Origin: Deltaproteobacteria bacterium
Lineage (GTDB): Bacteria > Desulfobacterota_B > Binatia > Bin18
Length of the DNA: 12,985 bases
Assembly (NCBI GenBank): GCA_012271025.1
Contig: JAAXHF010000014.1
Coordinates: forward strand, 1 to 12,985
Direction of reading: 5' to 3'
Shown here: piece by piece, positions 1 through 5,446 of the stretch
Layout of the letters: every line of letters begins with the position of its first letter
Position numbering within the stretch: position 1 is the first letter of the stretch
Notes under the pieces: model-generated
Database searches by the model: none
The model's input: only the letters and a program-made list of their open reading frames with translations
Told to the model about the DNA's origin: nothing
Program-made: the position numbers and the translations under genes

Positions 1-184
1 CCCCCTTTATGAGTCCGGACCCTAGCCCGTATGAGGTCGTGAGCGGGTAGCAAGGGAGGAGCGCCATGCAAGTTGAGGGTCTTGAAGGACGGCCTTTTCC
101 ATGGAGAGGATGACCGCCCATTCTACCTGTTGGCACATTACCTAAAATTGGCTGAGCATTTTGGGTAACCTGGAAAGGACAGCT

Positions 185-916
185 ATGGACGAAATTCAAA
201 AACTACAGCAGTCCTGTTACCGAAGATATGCTGAGGAAGTCGGTCTTGATCCTAATGCCTGCTACATACATGGCACTCCTCTTCGGCCTGTTGTCCCTCT
301 TGACACGGGGGTGGGCGGCGTTTGTATTGTGGGCGCCTACCCATCAGCACGGTTTGAATTCCTCAACGGCGTCTCTGACGTACCTGCTGCGGACAATCTT
401 GGGCCGTTTGAGAGTGAACGGTGGCTTGATGGGAATAGGGTGAGAGAACAGTCCTCCGCGCGCGAACTGGAAGATCTATTCCTGAGACCGCTCAAACTGA
501 AGAGAACCGCTTGCTGGATAACCGACCTTGTGAAGGTGTTCCTTTTCAAGATAGGCCACGTGAACCGTTACCGAAAACTCGGCGTTGTTGCACCGCTTGG
601 TTATGAGCGTAAACGCCTCTTCGAATTGGGAGAGAGGTCGATTCCGAGTCTTGAGCGTGAGTTGCGTCTAGCACGGCCCCGACTTGTAATAACGCTTGGC
701 GCGGAAGTGGCGGGGGTACTTCGAGGGGTACGGTCAGCGAGCGCGCAGGTGAAACTGCTAGCTCCCAATGTCTCTGACCTCACGGTAGGCGACGTAGTCG
801 TTCAAATAATGCACTGCGCCCATCCGGGAATTCTCATGAGGAGAGGCACCAAGAATCCTTGGCCTGAACGCCATAAGAAAGAGTTCTTGCCCGCACTGAA
901 ACGGGCCTTGCGATGA
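185..916 (+). CDS. Uracil-DNA glycosylase superfamily protein
   Basis: A 243-residue protein with the layout of the uracil-DNA glycosylase (UDG) superfamily, whose members remove uracil or related damaged bases from DNA. Visible motifs are an N-terminal active-site-like strand VGAYPSARFE (about residues 49-58), a hydrophobic strand VITLGAEV (168-175) typical of the fold, and the C-terminal HPG loop (213-215) that corresponds to the DNA-intercalating HP motif. The usual catalytic Asp or Asn of motif 1 is not obvious, so activity and substrate are uncertain, and the protein may belong to a divergent UDG-like subfamily. I chose ATG 185 because GGAAAGGA lies 5 nt upstream; an in-frame TTG at 161 has no such site. 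The gene stands alone at the edge of a degraded accessory island and its stop overlaps an antitoxin remnant. Confidence 0.72.
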   Translation: MDEIQKLQQSCYRRYAEEVGLDPNACYIHGTPLRPVVPLDTGVGGVCIVGAYPSARFEFLNGVSDVPAADNLGPFESERWLDGNRVREQSSARELEDLFLRPLKLKRTACWITDLVKVFLFKIGHVNRYRKLGVVAPLGYERKRLFELGERSIPSLERELRLARPRLVITLGAEVAGVLRGVRSASAQVKLLAPNVSDLTVGDVVVQIMHCAHPGILMRRGTKNPWPERHKKEFLPALKRALR

Positions 917-1049
917 GGCGCTGCTTCTGACCGAACAACTGCCTACTCTGAGCGATCTTTTCGGCATCGCTCCCGGTATGACAGGGGAGAAGTCTTCTGA
1001 AGAGTTTGTGAGGGAACTGCGCGATAGCTGGGATGAGGGTAAGCGGTGA
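912..1049 (+). pseudogene. Headless type II antitoxin tail (VapB-like C-terminus)
   Basis: A reading frame with no usable start overlaps the last codons of the glycosylase gene and ends at TGA 1047-1049. Its translation contains LSDLFGIAPG, then SSEEFVRELRDSWDE, which resembles the C-terminal toxin-binding tail of small VapB or AbrB-type antitoxins. The frame is closed upstream by a TGA at 897-899 and the only ATG (978) would leave 23 residues, so the DNA-binding N-terminus is gone. No partner toxin follows. I infer a decayed toxin-antitoxin module. The family assignment rests on the general character of the tail only. Confidence 0.45.
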
Positions 1050-1068
1050 GGGGAAGATTGAGACGCTT

Positions 1069-1094
1069 GTCGGCTTACGCTCCGCTCAGCCGAC
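1069..1094. repeat. REP-like palindrome, copy A
   Basis: A perfect 7-bp inverted repeat, GTCGGCT at 1069-1075 and AGCCGAC at 1088-1094, encloses a 12-nt loop. It matches the element at 2123-2148 at about 22 of 26 positions, so it is a dispersed repeat and not a one-off hairpin. It lies between the antitoxin remnant and the coiled-coil gene. Confidence 0.6.
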
Positions 1095-1140
1095 CTGCAC
1101 GACTGAGCCGGCGAGCAAATTTCTTCGGAAGGAAGACAGC

Positions 1141-1590
1141 ATGGAAGCTGAATTGTTACAGTTGGCGCAGCGGGCAGTAGCCGCGTTGGAGGCCGCGAAT
1201 AGCACGAACTGGGTGGATGTTGCCCAGCTTGCCGTCAGTGGCGGGGGGCTGCTTGCGATCCTCGTAGGATTGAAGCGGATGGGGGAAGCCGGCGCACGGC
1301 GAGATCGAGAAATTGACGTGATGGCGGAGAATATGCGGGAGGGCGTCCAGGCGCTCAAACAGCAGGGCCAAGCGCTTGAGCGGCAAGGCGAAGCCATGAC
1401 CCAGGCGTTTACGCAGCAGGGCCAAGCGCTTGAGCGGCAAGGCCAGGCCATGACCCAGGCGCTTGCGCAGCAGGGCCAAGCGCTTGAGCGGCAAGGCCAG
1501 GCCATGACCCAGGCGCTTGCGCAGCAGGGCCAAGCGCTCGAGCGGCAAGGCCAGGTGTTGGCCGAGCTGTTGCGGCGGAGCGAAGCCTAA
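1141..1590 (+). CDS. Small membrane-associated coiled-coil protein with 18-residue tandem repeats
   Basis: A 149-residue protein of unknown function. Residues 28-44 form a weak hydrophobic stretch that could be a membrane anchor. The segment up to about residue 73 is charged and helical, and from residue 74 the protein is a tandem array of an 18-residue unit (QQGQALERQGQAMTQALA and variants) rich in Gln and Ala, presumably one long amphipathic helix or coiled coil. ATG 1141 is chosen for the GGAAGGAAG ribosome site about 5 nt upstream; the frame stays open to an ATG at 1033 with poorer context and an overlap with the antitoxin remnant. The last codons (RRSEA and stop) lie inside a REP-like palindrome, so the natural C-terminus may have been replaced. 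Repeat-array expansion could make its length variable between strains. Confidence 0.6.
   Translation: MEAELLQLAQRAVAALEAANSTNWVDVAQLAVSGGGLLAILVGLKRMGEAGARRDREIDVMAENMREGVQALKQQGQALERQGEAMTQAFTQQGQALERQGQAMTQALAQQGQALERQGQAMTQALAQQGQALERQGQVLAELLRRSEA
1360..1554 (+). repeat. 54-bp in-frame tandem repeat, about 3.6 units
   Basis: Units run 1360-1413, 1414-1467, 1468-1521 and a partial 1522-1554. Units 2 and 3 are identical, and units 1 and 4 differ by a few substitutions. Near-identity at the DNA level, including synonymous sites, points to recent duplication. Each unit encodes one 18-residue repeat of the coiled-coil protein. Confidence 0.9.
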
Positions 1591-1596
1591 GCCGAC
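1571..1596. repeat. REP-like palindrome, copy B (loop flipped)
   Basis: Arms TGCGGC (1571-1576) and GCCGAC (1591-1596) flank a 14-nt loop GGAGCGAAGCCTAA. That loop is the exact reverse complement of the loop in the copy at 2123-2148, while the sequence to the right of both copies is the same. The left arm has diverged from the expected GTCGGC. The element overlaps the stop codon of the coiled-coil gene. Confidence 0.55.
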
Positions 1597-1656
1597 ATCC
1601 TCGGAACGCATCGCAACCATTCACAGCCCATGCAACTCAAAACCTACCAGCACAAC
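1591..1656 (+). repeat. 66-bp direct repeat flanking hicAB, left copy
   Basis: The 66 bases from GCCGACATCCTCGG onward recur at 2143-2208, exactly 552 bp downstream, with one mismatch (G versus A near the right end). The repeat includes what looks like the leader and first codons of a Res-like gene starting at ATG 1630. The two copies bracket the hicAB pair. Confidence 0.92.
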
Positions 1657-1692
1657 TCCCCCGCCCAGCCGGTAGCGTCCCCGCGCATGTGA
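1630..1692 (+). pseudogene. 5' fragment of a type III restriction (Res-like) gene, left copy
   Basis: ATG 1630 opens a 20-codon frame beginning MQLKTYQHN, the same start as the longer remnant at 2182. This N-terminal pattern is typical of DEAD/DEAH-type Res subunits of type III restriction enzymes. After nine residues the frame leaves homology and ends at TGA 1690-1692, seven bases before hicA. It is a stub made by recombination or insertion, not a functional gene. Confidence 0.5.
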
Positions 1693-1698
1693 CCACCT

Positions 1699-1887
1699 AT
1701 GAAAGTGCAGGAGCTTGTGAGGATCATTGAAAAAGACGGCTGGTATCTCGTACGAACGAGAGGCAGTCATCGTCAGTTCCACCATCCGAGCAAACCCGGT
1801 ACCGTCACTGTTGCGGGCAAGCCCGGTGTAGACATTCCGCCTGGGACATTAAACAGTATCCTGAAACAGGCAGGATTGAAGGAGTAA
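1699..1887 (+). CDS. hicA: HicA family toxin (mRNA interferase)
   Basis: A 62-residue HicA toxin. The family has a small dsRBD-like fold and cleaves mRNA independently of the ribosome when freed from HicB. The signature GSHRQFHHP motif contains the family's catalytic histidine (His24), and the C-terminal DIPPGTLNSILKQAG segment is also characteristic. Length is normal for the family (about 55-85 residues). The stop is one base before the next ATG pair, so the toxin comes first and is translated together with the antitoxin, the usual HicAB order. No clear Shine-Dalgarno precedes ATG 1699 (the upstream bases read GTGACCACCT), which would keep toxin translation low. The gene looks intact although surrounded by broken genes. 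Confidence 0.93.
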   Translation: MKVQELVRIIEKDGWYLVRTRGSHRQFHHPSKPGTVTVAGKPGVDIPPGTLNSILKQAGLKE

Positions 1888-1891
1888 GATG

Positions 1892-2107
1892 ATGCGATAC
1901 CTCGTGATTATTGAAAAGGGTGAGTCAAGCTGGGGCGCTCATGTTCCCGATCTCCCGGGGTGTATCGCGGTAGCAGAGACACGTCAGGAAGTGACCGCAC
2001 TCATCAAAGACGCCATTGCCTTCCACCTGGAAGGTCTGCGTGACCACGGCGAACCTATTCCTCTTCCCGTTTCCGAAAGTGAGTGTATCGAGATCGACGC
2101 GGCCTAG
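1892..2107 (+). CDS. hicB: HicB family antitoxin
   Basis: A HicB-type antitoxin of 71 residues (72 if the ATG at 1889 is used). It carries the partial RNase H fold that binds and blocks HicA: MRYLVIIEK, then GAHVPDLPGCIAVAET, then a helix ending IAFHLEGLRDHGEPIP, all standard for the family. There is no C-terminal helix-turn-helix or ribbon-helix-helix extension, so this short version probably relies on another way to regulate the operon, or represses poorly. AAGGAG at 1879-1884 lies inside the end of hicA, 7 nt before ATG 1892 and 4 nt before ATG 1889, so the antitoxin has a good ribosome site where the toxin does not. This fits antitoxin excess. Confidence 0.92.
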   Translation: MRYLVIIEKGESSWGAHVPDLPGCIAVAETRQEVTALIKDAIAFHLEGLRDHGEPIPLPVSESECIEIDAA

Positions 2108-2122
2108 CCGTCAAGGCCAAAA

Positions 2123-2148
2123 CTCGGCTTAGGCTTCGCTCCGCCGAC
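2123..2148. repeat. REP-like palindrome, copy C
   Basis: Arms CTCGGC (2123-2128) and GCCGAC (2143-2148) flank a 14-nt loop TTAGGCTTCGCTCC. It lies 15 nt after the hicB stop, and its right arm is the first six bases of the 66-bp direct repeat. It matches copy A at 1069-1094 at about 22 of 26 positions. Confidence 0.6.
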
Positions 2149-2208
2149 ATCCTCGGAACGCATCGCAACCATTCACAGCCCATGCAACTCAAAACCTACC
2201 AACACAAC
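2143..2208 (+). repeat. 66-bp direct repeat flanking hicAB, right copy
   Basis: This is the second copy of the repeat at 1591-1656, one mismatch in 66. From here the sequence runs on into the larger Res remnant, so this copy is probably in the original context and the left copy is the duplicate. Confidence 0.92.
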
Positions 2209-2442
2209 GCCCTCGACCAGCCAAAAGACGCGCTCAAAGAGGGCTGGGACTGCTCGTTCGCCTATGTGCTGGCCCTGCTGGATAACACCACAAGGACGTG
2301 GGCAAGGCAGTCGAAGGGGTGAAAGCCGGGCGGCTTCAACAGCCTGGAAAAGGACTTTGAGCTGTATCTGGAAAAGAGCCGGGCGTTTTAGTGGCAGGAA
2401 CAGGTCAGCGAACTGCTGGACGAGAAATATCAGAGACGGTAG
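2182..2442 (+). pseudogene. Type III restriction (Res-like) subunit remnant, deleted and frameshifted
   Basis: ATG 2182 starts MQLKTYQHNALDQ, the N-terminal signature of Res subunits, and jumps within a few codons to ALKEGWDCSFAYVLALLDN. That second segment resembles the conserved late helicase motif (EGWDxPFAYVL) normally hundreds of residues further on, so most of the ATPase core is missing. The frame ends at TGA 2320-2322. Homologous-looking coding continues in another frame (NSLEKDFELYLEKSRAF), is broken by TAG 2389-2391, runs on as WQEQVSELLDEKYQRR and stops at TAG 2440-2442. The remnant therefore has a large deletion, at least one frameshift and a nonsense codon. No Mod methyltransferase gene is present. 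It lies directly upstream of the SDR ribosome site. Confidence 0.7.
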
Positions 2443-2478
2443 CTGTACAGAGGTACGAGCCGCAAAAAGGAGAGATGT

Positions 2479-3228
2479 ATGGCAGGACGACTCGACGGAA
2501 AAGTCGCGCTGATCTCAGGCGCAGCCCGAGGCATGGGACAGGCCGAGGCAGACCTGTTTGCCCAGGAGGGGGCCAAGGTGGTGCTGGCCGATGTGTTGGA
2601 CGATCTGGGCCAGCAGGCGGCTCAGGACATCGTTCGACAGGGCGGAGAGGCGTGCTATGTCCATCTCGACGTGACCCTGGAAAGCGACTGGCAAGGCGCC
2701 GTTGAAACGGCCGAACAGACCTACGGTCAGCTCAGCATCCTGATCAATAACGCCGGCATTGTCCGCATGGCGCCGCTGGACGAGACCAGTCTTGAGGCCT
2801 GGCACGAGGTCATCAACGTGAACCAGACCGGCGTGTTCCTGGGCATGAAACACGCCATTCCGGCCATGCGTCGGGCGGGCGGGGGGTCGATCATCAATAT
2901 CTCGTCGGTCGCCGGGCTGGTCGGGCTGCCGAACATTCCCGCCTACCAGGCCAGTAAGGGCGCGGTGCGGCTGCTGACCAAAAATGCCGCCGTCCAGTAC
3001 GCCCAGGATAATATTCGGGTGAACTCCATTCATCCGGGCCGGATTGAAACCCCGATGACCGCCCCACTGGCGTCCGAGCGGCGGGAGATGGTGATCAACC
3101 TGACCCCGCTCAGACGGGACGGCAAACCCCGAGAGGTCGCCTACGGCGCTCTGTTTCTGGCGTCTGACGAGGCGTCGTATGTCACCGGGGCCGAACTGGT
3201 CATCGACGGCGGCTTCACCGCCCAATAG
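2479..3228 (+). CDS. SDR family NAD(P)-dependent oxidoreductase
   Basis: A 249-residue classical short-chain dehydrogenase/reductase. All landmark motifs are present: the cofactor-binding GAARGMG (14-20), Asp38 at the end of the second strand, which usually indicates NAD(H) preference, NNAG (90-93), Asn115, the catalytic serine in ISS (142-143), and the YQASK motif with Tyr156 and Lys160. It ends with the common TGAELVIDGGF segment. The substrate cannot be read from sequence; relatives oxidise or reduce alcohols, steroids and acyl chains. AAAAGGAG (2465-2472) lies 6 nt before ATG 2479. It is the first gene of the seven-gene plus-strand operon, ending 12 nt before the glutaredoxin-DinB gene, and starts directly after a restriction-gene remnant, so the operon's promoter probably lies within that degraded sequence. 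Confidence 0.93.
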   Translation: MAGRLDGKVALISGAARGMGQAEADLFAQEGAKVVLADVLDDLGQQAAQDIVRQGGEACYVHLDVTLESDWQGAVETAEQTYGQLSILINNAGIVRMAPLDETSLEAWHEVINVNQTGVFLGMKHAIPAMRRAGGGSIINISSVAGLVGLPNIPAYQASKGAVRLLTKNAAVQYAQDNIRVNSIHPGRIETPMTAPLASERREMVINLTPLRRDGKPREVAYGALFLASDEASYVTGAELVIDGGFTAQ

Positions 3229-3240
3229 GAGGCAGGCAGG

Positions 3241-3987
3241 ATGACTCCCAGACTCTTCTACCGACCCGGCTGAAGCTCGTGCGCCAAAACGAAAGAGTTG
3301 CTTTCGTCATGGGGCGTTGCCTTTGAGGCGGTCAATGTTGAGCAGGACCCGCAGGCTGCGGCCGAACTGCAACGCCGCCAGGTGCCGCTCGTCCCGGCTG
3401 TTACGGTCGGGGAACAGATTGTGCACGGCTGGAATCCGCCCGCCCTGGCCGCCCTGGTCGGCGTGCCCTATTCGGACCGCCCCCAGCTTTCGCCGCCGGA
3501 ACTTGCCGCGCGGCTGGACCGGATTCTGGAAGCCACCCAACGGGCGTTGCGACCCGTCTCGGCTGAAAGGTTGCGGACTACGGCTCCCGGTCGCGACAGA
3601 ACCCTGGGCGACATCGGCTATCATATCTTTCGGCTCAGCCTCGGTTTTCGCGATGCGGCCCGAGAGAAGCGCTTTCCGGTGGCCTGGCTGCTGGAAGCCG
3701 CACCGGCCGAGATGCGCGACGGAGCCGCCCTGGCACGCTATGGGGAAACCGTGCGGGCCCAGCTGTCGGACTGGTTTGCCGCCCACCCCGACCAGCCGTT
3801 TTCTGTTGTGGTGCAGACCTACTACGGAGCCCAGTCGCTGCACGCGCTGTTGGAACGGACCAGCTGGCACGCAGCCCAGCACCTGCGCCAGGTGTATGCC
3901 CTGCTGGAGGCGGCTGGACTGCCCCCCGAGCAGCCCCTCGGCGCCCGGGATTACGTCGGTCTGCCGCTGCCGGACTCGGTCTGGTAG
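3241..3987 (+). CDS. Predicted selenoprotein: Sec-glutaredoxin domain fused to a DinB-like domain
   Basis: I read one 248-residue protein through an in-frame TGA at 3271-3273. From ATG 3241 the start is MTPRLFYRPG, then TGA, then SSCAKTKELL, so the TGA sits exactly at the first redox cysteine of a glutaredoxin CxxC, giving U11-S-S-C14. The glutaredoxin part goes on with the cis-proline region QVPLVPAV and GWNPPALAALVG (to about residue 75). Residues 84-248 look like a DinB four-helix domain, with candidate metal ligands His128 (DIGYHIF) and His210/His214 (WHAAQH). DinB relatives include low-molecular-weight-thiol transferases, so a thiol redox or transferase role is inferred. AGGAGG (3227-3232), 8 nt before ATG 3241, supports the upstream start. 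A SECIS-like hairpin follows the TGA. Alternatives are a point mutation of TGC to TGA, or translation from TTG 3298 of a protein lacking the active site; conventional gene calling would report that shortened form. Confidence 0.75.
3282..3316 (+). promoter_or_regulatory. SECIS-like hairpin downstream of in-frame UGA
   Basis: A perfect 7-bp stem, ACGAAAG (3289-3295) with CTTTCGT (3301-3307), closes a 5-nt loop AGUUG. A lower 4-bp stem, CGCC (3282-3285) with GGCG (3313-3316), is separated from it by a small internal loop. The apical loop begins 22 nt after the UGA at 3271-3273. Bacterial SECIS elements lie within the coding region just downstream of the UGA and carry a short apical loop with G and U that binds SelB, so position and shape fit. 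Covariation cannot be assessed from one sequence. Confidence 0.6.
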
Positions 3988-3996
3988 AATCGCCGC

Positions 3997-5022
3997 GTGG
4001 CTATGTTCGGTGTGCTTGAGCTGCTCAAGCGTGTCGCCCAGACGCTCCGCAAGGATAGGCTGGACCGGGTTCTGCTGGCCCTGGTGGTGATCATTCTGGC
4101 CGGCATGCTGGGTATTGCCTACTTTGACTCGCTGCCCCTGGCCGACTCGCTGTGGTGGACGATTGTCACGATTACCACCGTCGGCTATGGGGATATTTCT
4201 CCGGCGTCCGTGGGCGGCCGGGTTGTCGGCGTGTTGCTGATGCTGTTCGGTATCGGCTTTCTGGGCCTGTTGACGGCTACCCTGGCCAGCATCTTTGTTG
4301 AAGAACGACGACAGGAGGAAAAAGGCGTGAATCCGGTACGGGTCACTCAGCATCTGGTGCTGTGCGGCTGGAGTTATAAAGCCCGGGAAATTGTCGAAGA
4401 AATCCGGGCCGATGAGGCAAACCAGAGCCGCCCGGTGGTTCTGATCGCCGAGCTGCCGAACAAGCCCTTGGACGATGACCAGGTGTACTTTGTGAACGGC
4501 CCGGTGACCCAGGATACCTTACGCAAGGCCAACGCCGGGCAGGCCCAGGCGGCCATTGTCCTGTCCGATGAGAGCATCGAGGCGCACACCCGAGACGCCA
4601 AGACCATCCTCGGTACGCTGACGATTAAGGCGACATATCCGGAGTTGTACACCAGTGTGGAGCTGGTTGATCGCAAAAATGTCGAGCACTGTCGCTTGGC
4701 CAAGGCCGATGAAATTATTGTCTTGGGCGAAATCAGTACGAATCTGCTGGTCCGGGCCAGCCTCGACCACGGCGTGACGCAGATCATTACCGAGCTGGTG
4801 AGCAGCCGCTTTGGCAGCGAGATTTATAAAATCGTGCCGCCTCAGGCCTGCGTCGGCCGGCCTTTTCTTGAGGTGCTGACCACCCTCAAGACGGACCGCA
4901 ACATCATTGTCGTGGCGGTGGAGAGCGTGCATCAGGGCCGCTTTCTTGCCAACCCTCCGAATAGCTATATAATCGACGGGAGAGATCGTCTCATCGTGGT
5001 TGGCAAAGATCGCCAGGCGTAG
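3997..5022 (+). CDS. Two-TM potassium channel with RCK (TrkA-N/TrkA-C) domains
   Basis: A 341-residue inner-membrane K+ channel subunit. TM1 spans about residues 24-43, followed by a pore helix and the exact selectivity filter TVGYGD (61-66), then TM2 (about 75-100). After a charged linker comes a cytoplasmic RCK domain beginning HLVLCGWSYKAREI (119-132), a Rossmann-type nucleotide- or ligand-binding unit in which the usual glycine-rich loop is altered (CGWSYK). A C-terminal TrkA-C-like part (about 275-341) ends RDRLIVVG. Such channels assemble as tetramers gated by Ca2+, nucleotides or other ligands. GTG 3997 lies 9 nt after the previous stop with no clear ribosome site, and ATG 4003 is an alternative start; translation is probably coupled. 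Its place next to PspA suggests control of K+ flux during membrane stress. Confidence 0.93.
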   Translation: MAMFGVLELLKRVAQTLRKDRLDRVLLALVVIILAGMLGIAYFDSLPLADSLWWTIVTITTVGYGDISPASVGGRVVGVLLMLFGIGFLGLLTATLASIFVEERRQEEKGVNPVRVTQHLVLCGWSYKAREIVEEIRADEANQSRPVVLIAELPNKPLDDDQVYFVNGPVTQDTLRKANAGQAQAAIVLSDESIEAHTRDAKTILGTLTIKATYPELYTSVELVDRKNVEHCRLAKADEIIVLGEISTNLLVRASLDHGVTQIITELVSSRFGSEIYKIVPPQACVGRPFLEVLTTLKTDRNIIVVAVESVHQGRFLANPPNSYIIDGRDRLIVVGKDRQA

Positions 5023-5035
5023 GAGGAAAGTGGGC

Positions 5036-5434
5036 ATGCCCTCAGCATATTTTGAGACGGTGAAAACGTTTTTGCTCGACTTGGGCTATGCGATCACCGA
5101 GGAAGACCCGGCCCAGGAGTTGGTAGTGGTCCGGGATGAAGACAACGGCATTACGAATCTGATCGTGGACTGTGAAGATCCGATTCTTATCCTTGAGCAG
5201 ATGATTCTGCCGGTCCCGAACAATCCGGGCGCGATGTTTGAGCGGCTGCTGCAAATGAACCGGACCCTCGTCCACGGCGCGTTCGTGCTCGACGAAGCCG
5301 GCACGCTGGTCTTGTTTCGGGATACCTTGCGCCTGGAAAACCTGGACATGAACGAATTGGAAGGCTCGATTGAGGCGCTCAGCCTGGCCCTGGCCGAAAA
5401 TGCCGACGAGCTGCTGGCCTTCAGCAAACAATAA
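5036..5434 (+). CDS. YbjN/CesT-like small protein encoded before pspA
   Basis: A 132-residue acidic cytosolic protein with an alternating strand/helix pattern resembling YbjN and type III secretion chaperone-like folds: an N-terminal helix (YFETVKTFLLDLGY), strands carrying LVVVRDEDNGI, ILILEQMILPV, then NRTLVHGAFVLDEAG and a C-terminal acidic helix. By size and by its place directly before pspA it corresponds to YjfI in the E. coli yjfI-yjfJ(PspA-like)-yjfK-yjfL cluster, though I cannot prove orthology. It probably acts as a PspA partner or adaptor. ATG 5036 is preceded by AGGAGG (5021-5026), which overlaps the channel's stop codon. It ends 12 nt before pspA. Confidence 0.65.
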   Translation: MPSAYFETVKTFLLDLGYAITEEDPAQELVVVRDEDNGITNLIVDCEDPILILEQMILPVPNNPGAMFERLLQMNRTLVHGAFVLDEAGTLVLFRDTLRLENLDMNELEGSIEALSLALAENADELLAFSKQ

Positions 5435-5446
5435 GGGAGAAGACCT

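Noticed and set aside
9..113. Two tiny frames before the glycosylase gene (9-50 and 66-113), the second behind a GGGAGGAG ribosome-like site
   Set aside because: They are 13 and 15 codons, with no recognisable product. The first could be the end of a gene outside the window, but nothing confirms it.
1156..1620. Long minus-strand frames across the tandem-repeat gene
   Set aside because: They arise because the 54-bp repeat is open in several frames. The plus-strand frame has the ribosome site, a start and a plausible helical product.
1591..2208. CRISPR array or insertion sequence reading of the direct repeats
   Set aside because: There are only two repeat copies, 552 bp apart, with a toxin-antitoxin pair between them, no transposase and no terminal inverted repeats.
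2264..2705. Overlapping frames bridging the restriction remnant and the SDR start
   Set aside because: They are out of frame with both the remnant and the SDR and carry no domain; they are by-products of the frameshifts.
2515..3225. Long minus-strand frame opposite the SDR gene, and similar ones opposite the Grx-DinB gene and etfA
   Set aside because: These are antisense shadows in GC-rich DNA. Their products lack known motifs, while the listed strands encode clear families.
3298..3987. Grx-DinB gene starting at TTG 3298 with the upstream TGA as an ordinary stop
   Set aside because: That start has no ribosome site and cuts the glutaredoxin domain after its active site. The ATG at 3241 has a strong site and restores the domain.
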